Of a stretch of DNA of 16,992 bases, positions 13,074-16,992 are shown in pieces. The stretch lies in contig WYEI01000235.1 in the NCBI GenBank assembly GCA_009903905.1, positions 1 to 16,992 of the forward strand, in the 5' to 3' direction. The notes under the pieces are model-generated. The model had not been told where the DNA came from. It did not search any database and was given only the letters and a program-made list of their open reading frames with translations. Made by a program: the position numbers and the translations under genes. The stretch is from Pyrobaculum sp. GTDB taxonomy: Archaea; Thermoproteota; Thermoprotei; Thermoproteales; Thermoproteaceae. Numbering within the stretch: position 1 is the first letter of the stretch; each line of letters begins with the position of its first letter.

Positions 13074-14971
13074 AGGTCCGACTCTAGTTTAATAGTCTTT
13101 TGTCCAGCCTCGAACTTTCTATATGCCTCGACCACGTCGTCTGTCGTGATGGGCCTCCCGTTGAACTTCACGGCGACGGCCGTCGGCCCGACGCCGGCGA
13201 ACATCCGCGTGATCATGGCAAGCTGGCCGAAGTAGTTGTTCTCGACGAAGAGAGACTCCCTGCCCTCCAAGTACCTCCTCACCAGATCTACGGGGTATGG
13301 ATACAGCATCTTCACGTAGAGGAACCCCACGTCTTTGAGCTCCTCCAACGCGGTGAGTATGGCGGGCTTCGTGGAGCCCCAGCCGACTATGATGCGTCTC
13401 GCGTCTGCCGGCCCGAAGTAGAGGACCTTCTCCTCTGGGGGTATCTCGCTCTCTATCAGCTTAAGCTTCTGCATCCTCTTCTCGAACATTCTAGTCACTA
13501 CGACCGGGTCCTCCTCGGGGTCCCCCTCTGGGTCGTGCTCCAGGCTGTTTAGGTGGAAGATGGCGTTGGAGACGCCGGGGAGCAACTTCGGCGGCACCAC
13601 CTCCTCCAGCGGATAGGCCTCAGCCTCCTTGGTCTGCGGGTAGACAACCGGCGGTGTTGTCTGTACTTTCACATTCGAGGGGTCTGGAAGCGGCATCACA
13701 GCGAAGGTGTTGGAGAGGTTTTTATCCACCAGATGTATCACCGGCACCCGGTACCGCTCGGCCCAGTTGGCGACTCTTATGTTGTCTAGAAACACCTCCT
13801 CCAGGTCCCCGCTGGCGTATACAATCTTCGGGTACTCGCCGTGTCCTATGAAGAGAGAGAAGAAGAGGTCCTGCTGGCCCTGCCTGGTGGCCTGGCCTGT
13901 GCTGGGGCCGGCGCGCATCCACAGAGTGACAACGATGCCGACCTCCATCATGCCAGCCATAGATAGGGCCTCCGACATGAGGCTGAAGCCTGGTCCCGAG
14001 GTGACAGTGGCCGACCTCGCGCCCGCTATGGCGCCGCCTGTGGTGATGGCGACGGCCGCCAGCTCGTCCTCGGCCTGGAACGCCATGGCGCCTATCCTCT
14101 CAAGCTTCGCAAGCTCGCCGGCGTCTTTGCTTACGGGGAACGGTATTAGTCTTTCAAAGACCATGGCGTCGTCGGTGGCCGGAGTGATGGGGTAATACGC
14201 CACCAACCGCACGCCCCCAACTACTTTGCCGTATGCAGATGCCTCGTTGCCGTTCCAGAATATGCGCTTGACGCCAGGGCTCCGCGGCTGTATAGTTGTC
14301 ATCTTCTTTCCGACAAATTTAATCGCCTCGGCGGCCACTTTCTTATTCTGTTCAATCACGTCGGCTTTTTTCCCCAGGGCAAAGCCGACGCCCCTTGCCA
14401 CGTACTCCTCGTCGAGGCCCAGAAGGGCGGCGCCTAGGGCCACCACGAAGGTGTTCACAAATCTGGCGAGCATCACGGGGGAGGTGACGCCGATCTTTCG
14501 TCCTATCTCGCTGATGTGCTTGTTGTAGGGGAGCCCCACGACCTCCACGCCGCTTTGCCTCAAGTACTCCACGAAGTTGCGGACAGTCGGCTCGAACCCT
14601 TGCCCCTTCGCGAAGTGTTTAAGCCGCTCCGCCAGCGGCTTTGCCATCATTGGGTAGCTGTCTGGGGTTTTGGAATCCTCCTCGGTGTTGTAGACGAGGT
14701 AGCCGCCCCTCCTGAGGTGGAACACGTGCTCAAGAACTGCATGTCCGTCGAAGGTAAGCGCCAGCTCTACGCTGTTGCCGGGGGCGGGCGCCGGCCACCT
14801 ATCGGAGATGGTGCCCACTACATAGCTGTGGCGGCCGCCCGCTATGTTGCTCCAGAACTCGCGTCGCGCATATACATAGTACCCGGCCGAACCCACGCCG
14901 TAGATAAACATGAAAGACGCAGTCTCTACACCTCTACCTTGTGGACCCCCTATTAAGAAACTAATTCTCAT
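13070..14971 (-). CDS. 2-oxoacid:ferredoxin oxidoreductase, alpha subunit (gamma-alpha fusion)
   Basis: The product is 633 residues. Residues about 1-190 are the gamma domain (MRISFLIGGPQGRGVETASF at the start, then GGRHSYVVGTI), fused to the alpha domain that begins near 235. The alpha domain has AYYPITPATDD (259-269) with the YPITP motif that identifies 2-oxoacid oxidoreductases, TSGPGFSLMSEALSMAG (CoA/ThDP-side loop), and a C-terminal domain from about 530 (IIVGWGSTKPAI). ATG 14971 is chosen over a frame five codons longer because the AT-rich TATA-like element at 14990-15000 sits about 24 bases upstream. It is the promoter-proximal gene of the alpha-beta operon. No separate delta (ferredoxin-like) subunit is encoded, as usual for the two-subunit archaeal type. 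Confidence 0.92.
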   Translation of the reverse strand: MRISFLIGGPQGRGVETASFMFIYGVGSAGYYVYARREFWSNIAGGRHSYVVGTISDRWPAPAPGNSVELALTFDGHAVLEHVFHLRRGGYLVYNTEEDSKTPDSYPMMAKPLAERLKHFAKGQGFEPTVRNFVEYLRQSGVEVVGLPYNKHISEIGRKIGVTSPVMLARFVNTFVVALGAALLGLDEEYVARGVGFALGKKADVIEQNKKVAAEAIKFVGKKMTTIQPRSPGVKRIFWNGNEASAYGKVVGGVRLVAYYPITPATDDAMVFERLIPFPVSKDAGELAKLERIGAMAFQAEDELAAVAITTGGAIAGARSATVTSGPGFSLMSEALSMAGMMEVGIVVTLWMRAGPSTGQATRQGQQDLFFSLFIGHGEYPKIVYASGDLEEVFLDNIRVANWAERYRVPVIHLVDKNLSNTFAVMPLPDPSNVKVQTTPPVVYPQTKEAEAYPLEEVVPPKLLPGVSNAIFHLNSLEHDPEGDPEEDPVVVTRMFEKRMQKLKLIESEIPPEEKVLYFGPADARRIIVGWGSTKPAILTALEELKDVGFLYVKMLYPYPVDLVRRYLEGRESLFVENNYFGQLAMITRMFAGVGPTAVAVKFNGRPITTDDVVEAYRKFEAGQKTIKLESDL

Positions 14972-14989
14972 TAAGTTATAAAACAAGTG

Positions 14990-15000
14990 ATATATTTATA
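14990..15000 (-). promoter_or_regulatory. TATA-like promoter of the OFOR operon
   Basis: The minus-strand run tataaatatat lies about 24 bases before ATG 14971 within a strikingly AT-rich 98-bp spacer. A second AT-rich block (15049-15063) and a small GCGCC/GGCGC dyad (about 15015-15032) share this spacer. Confidence 0.6.
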
Positions 15001-15069
15001 TTTTTTGTTAAGAGCGCCGCCACCTTGGCGCCTGTACTTGTTAATGTGGAATATTTATATATAAAGTTT

Positions 15070-15369
15070 TCAGCACTCGACGTAGATAATCTTCCCCAGT
15101 TGGCTTAACTCCAGCCCCACCAACAGCTCCTTCTCCTCTTCACCGCGGCCTTCCACCACCGTGAAGTCGAAGCCCCGGAGCTCCGGCGCGTGCCGAAGCC
15201 CGTACTTCAAAGCCTCCACGAGATCCTCCACGCCGGGGTGTAGCCGCTTGACGGCGACGACACGCGCCGCGACCAGCCTATACATCCCGCAGTCGCCGTA
15301 GAGATACAGCACCCAGCCTTGCAACCCTGCGAGAACCCGCCGGGCCTCCGCGCGGCTTACGACATCCAT
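15070..15369 (-). CDS. Small conserved-looking protein of unknown function
   Basis: The product is 99 residues, soluble and of mixed alpha/beta composition. An N-terminal helix (SRAEARRVLAGLQ) is followed by a strand (WVLYLYGDCGMYRLVAARV), then helix VEDLVEALKYGLRHAP, strand FDFTVVEG and a C-terminal strand IIYVEC. Cysteines occur at GDCGMY and at the very last residue. The ATG lies inside the 3' end of the MarC-like gene (13-bp overlap), indicating co-translation. I do not recognise the family. The overlap and codon style matching its neighbours argue that it is real. Confidence 0.6.
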   Translation of the reverse strand: MDVVSRAEARRVLAGLQGWVLYLYGDCGMYRLVAARVVAVKRLHPGVEDLVEALKYGLRHAPELRGFDFTVVEGRGEEEKELLVGLELSQLGKIIYVEC

Positions 15370-15959
15370 TCCTTCACGTGGTTCCGGACACCCGTCAGGA
15401 TCATCTCGGTGGCCACAGACGCGATTATGAGAGACATGAACCTGCCAAGCAACCTAAGAGGAGTGGCGCCTACGTACTTCACTACTCTTATCCCCACCAG
15501 CAACGTCGCGGCAACGGCCGTCGACGCCGCCAAGGCGACCAGAAGCGCGGTGACCGGGCCGTAGACAGACGAGATCACTATCAAGGCCGTGATGGTGCCG
15601 GGGCCTACGATAAGCGGCGTCGCCAGAGGCACCACCGCCTGCTCCTCCGTTATCTCTAACCTGCCGACATAGGAGCCGGAGACCAGCGTTATGATGGATA
15701 TGGCCATCAGCACGATGCCGCCTGCGATCCTGAAGCTGTCAATTGAGACGCCGAAAGCAGACAGGATAAACCCGCCGGCCACGGCGAAGAGGGAGGCCAA
15801 GACGTAGACCACTACCACCACGGTCACGGTGATTTTCCTCACATACGCCGGGCGCTCCACGGCGAGAGGGCCCACAATGGCCAGCTTCCCAATTGGGTTC
15901 ATTATGGCGTAGAGCTGGCCTATGAGACCCAGAAACCCCACGACGCCCAAGTCAGACAC
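15357..15959 (-). CDS. MarC-family (UPF0056) integral membrane protein
   Basis: The product is 200 residues from GTG 15959. The open frame extends to 16013, but its first 18 residues (SYPLLKKSINPPRR...) are not MarC-like, and the TATA-like box at 15979-15985 would fall inside that extension. Family signatures are FLGLIGQLYAIMNPIGKLAI at the N-terminus, FGVSIDSFRIAGGIVLMAIS in the middle, and VPLATPLIVGPGTITALIV in the second half. About six hydrophobic segments are visible, with the typical internal re-entrant Pro-Gly motifs (NPIG, GPGT). MarC proteins were once linked to antibiotic resistance, but that is not supported; their transport function is unknown. It overlaps the downstream small gene by 13 bp. 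Confidence 0.84.
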   Translation of the reverse strand: MSDLGVVGFLGLIGQLYAIMNPIGKLAIVGPLAVERPAYVRKITVTVVVVVYVLASLFAVAGGFILSAFGVSIDSFRIAGGIVLMAISIITLVSGSYVGRLEITEEQAVVPLATPLIVGPGTITALIVISSVYGPVTALLVALAASTAVAATLLVGIRVVKYVGATPLRLLGRFMSLIIASVATEMILTGVRNHVKEWMS

Positions 15960-15978
15960 GCCGCAACGCCGCGGGGGG

Positions 15979-15985
15979 TTTATAG
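15979..15985 (-). promoter_or_regulatory. TATA-like promoter of the MarC-like gene
   Basis: The minus-strand sequence ctataaa is centred about 23 bases before GTG 15959, supporting that start over the longer frame. Confidence 0.55.
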
Positions 15986-16045
15986 ATTTTTTCAGCAGCG
16001 GATAGCTCGTCATAAATCGGTCCTCACACGCCTCGTCACGCCGGT

Positions 16046-16063
16046 AAAAAGGGAAAGGAAAAA
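16046..16063 (-). terminator. Pyrimidine-rich terminator after FBP aldolase/phosphatase
   Basis: About 9 bases after the stop codon the minus strand reads two T5-type runs (tttttcctttccctttt), as in archaeal oligo-T terminators. Confidence 0.45.
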
Positions 16064-16071
16064 TTTAAGGT

Positions 16072-16992
16072 TTAATCGTGTTGAGACGCCTCCACCTTCC
16101 CGCCCTTTACGAGAGTCTCTATGTATTTCCGCCTCTCTTTTTCGTATTGGTCGGCTGGGAAGGATTTTACCTTTGAGAGGATCTTCGGCAGGGCCGTGTA
16201 TTCCATCTCTTCAGGCGGCAGTCTGTGTGGCTGGAACGGGCCCATGCGGCGTATGTAATCCGCTATCTGTGCCGCCGTCTGCCTCACGTAGTCGAAGGCC
16301 GGGTCGTCAAAGAGGTCGACGCCGCCCTCGAGGTAGCCGTCGTGTAGCTGGAAGCCCAAGGCGCCCACCTTAGGCGGGCCGTCGAAGCGGGTCATCTTGG
16401 CGCCCACCGCGATCCTCCTCTCTGGGTCCACCGAGATAAAGCGCGCGGGCATGAGGGGCCCGGCGTGGCTGCCGCGCATCCAGCCGTGTACGAGGTGCGG
16501 GTGGGCGAAAGCCTCTAGTATCTCGCCGACCGCTGGAAGGCCGGACTGCGCCCTCACCATCATGACTGGGTCGTCTTTGCCCACGTAGCGACCTGCGATT
16601 AGGGATAGCCTCTCTACGCTGTTTGCGGCGGCTGGGGCGCCGTCTGCCTTGCGGAAAACCTTCCTGATTATGTACCTGCCGGTGGTGCCTATTAGGCCGA
16701 GGAGGGAGTAAGACTCCTCGGGCGTCTTCAGGAGGTATACCTTGTGCTCGATGACGTCTAGGACCTCAAAGATGAAGCCTTCGTGCATCGAGGGGTCTAT
16801 GACGAGGCCTGCTGTTGTGAAGGGGTCGGCGAACATCTTGTAGATCGGGAGGTTGAAGGCGCCGGGCTCCGTCTTATCAGCAGCGAAGACAATCAGCGGC
16901 TCGCTGGGGCGCTCCTCGAACTCCATTTCGGCCACCTGGGGCCCCATGCCTCTGACGTTGCCCGAGAAGGCGTCTTTCAGCAAGTCCTGCCC
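16072..16992 (-). CDS. fbp: Fructose-1,6-bisphosphate aldolase/phosphatase (5' end outside window)
   Basis: This is the ancestral bifunctional enzyme of archaeal gluconeogenesis: it condenses DHAP and GAP to FBP and dephosphorylates it to fructose 6-phosphate. The frame is open to the window edge, so 306 residues are visible and about 90-95 N-terminal residues, including the first metal ligands (Asp/His), are missing. The TTG at 16983 is not a true start. Visible signatures are FAADKTEPGAFNLP (Asp/Lys matching family D132/K133) and GRYVGKDDPVMMVRAQSG. The second carries the family Tyr229, the Schiff-base Lys232 and the Mg-binding Asp233/234 at constant offset. RGSHAGPLMP also contacts the substrate. 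The C-terminus is highly charged. A terminator follows. Numbering is by recall of the Sulfolobus/Thermoproteus enzymes. Confidence 0.92.
   Translation of the reverse strand, partial: GQDLLKDAFSGNVRGMGPQVAEMEFEERPSEPLIVFAADKTEPGAFNLPIYKMFADPFTTAGLVIDPSMHEGFIFEVLDVIEHKVYLLKTPEESYSLLGLIGTTGRYIIRKVFRKADGAPAAANSVERLSLIAGRYVGKDDPVMMVRAQSGLPAVGEILEAFAHPHLVHGWMRGSHAGPLMPARFISVDPERRIAVGAKMTRFDGPPKVGALGFQLHDGYLEGGVDLFDDPAFDYVRQTAAQIADYIRRMGPFQPHRLPPEEMEYTALPKILSKVKSFPADQYEKERRKYIETLVKGGKVEASQHD

Noticed and set aside
14586..14602. GGGTTCGAGCC-like T-arm on the minus strand
   Set aside because: It lies inside the OFOR alpha coding region and lacks the rest of a tRNA cloverleaf.
16072..16983. Complete 303-residue protein starting at TTG 16983
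   Set aside because: The frame continues to the window edge, and the family has about 90 more N-terminal residues with essential metal ligands, so this is a truncated view.

Overview
The window looks like chromosomal DNA from a hyperthermophilic crenarchaeon of the order Thermoproteales, most probably Pyrobaculum or a close relative. The coding DNA is GC-rich and dense. Most first genes of operons have a TATA-like box about 23-27 bases before the start codon and no Shine-Dalgarno motif, which is the leaderless style. The gene set is archaeal: TiaS, a bifunctional FBP aldolase/phosphatase, and a two-subunit 2-oxoacid:ferredoxin oxidoreductase. There is also a very short (about 210 nt) RNase P RNA resembling the minimal 'type T' RNA known from Pyrobaculum. 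No insertion sequence, CRISPR array or tRNA was recognised.

Region 1 (1-6270, + strand) is a cell-surface block. It starts with the 3' part of a large beta-propeller/repeat surface protein that has a C-terminal membrane anchor. A five-gene operon follows (1844-6249), in which each gene overlaps the next by ATGA. All five products have a short N-terminus, one hydrophobic helix and an extracytoplasmic domain, and at least three show an Arg-Gly class III (prepilin) signal. The large members are rich in cysteines or N-glycosylation sequons. I read this as a set of pilin-like subunits of a type IV pilus-like filament or secretion machine. It is the best candidate here for a poorly described system. 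The operon ends at an oligo-T terminator.

Region 2 (6271-8645, + strand) holds hisC (histidinol-phosphate aminotransferase) and a stand-alone SufB/SufD-family Fe-S assembly protein. Each has its own promoter. The SufB/D gene is convergent with tiaS, and the two share a CTAG stop.

Region 3 (8642-12131, - strand) contains a two-gene operon of a leaderless, signal-peptide-lacking BtuF-like protein followed by tiaS. It then has the RNase P RNA gene, a small FUN14-like membrane protein and a YkgJ-like cysteine-cluster protein. These units mostly have separate promoters.

Region 4 (12132-14971, - strand) is the OFOR alpha (gamma-alpha fusion) and beta operon, which oxidises 2-oxoacids to acyl-CoA with ferredoxin as acceptor. 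Region 5 (15070-16992, - strand) is a MarC-family membrane protein overlapping a small unknown gene. Beyond them is the C-terminal three quarters of the gluconeogenic FBP aldolase/phosphatase, cut by the window edge.

For five genes I propose starts downstream of the longest possible ORF, based on promoter spacing.
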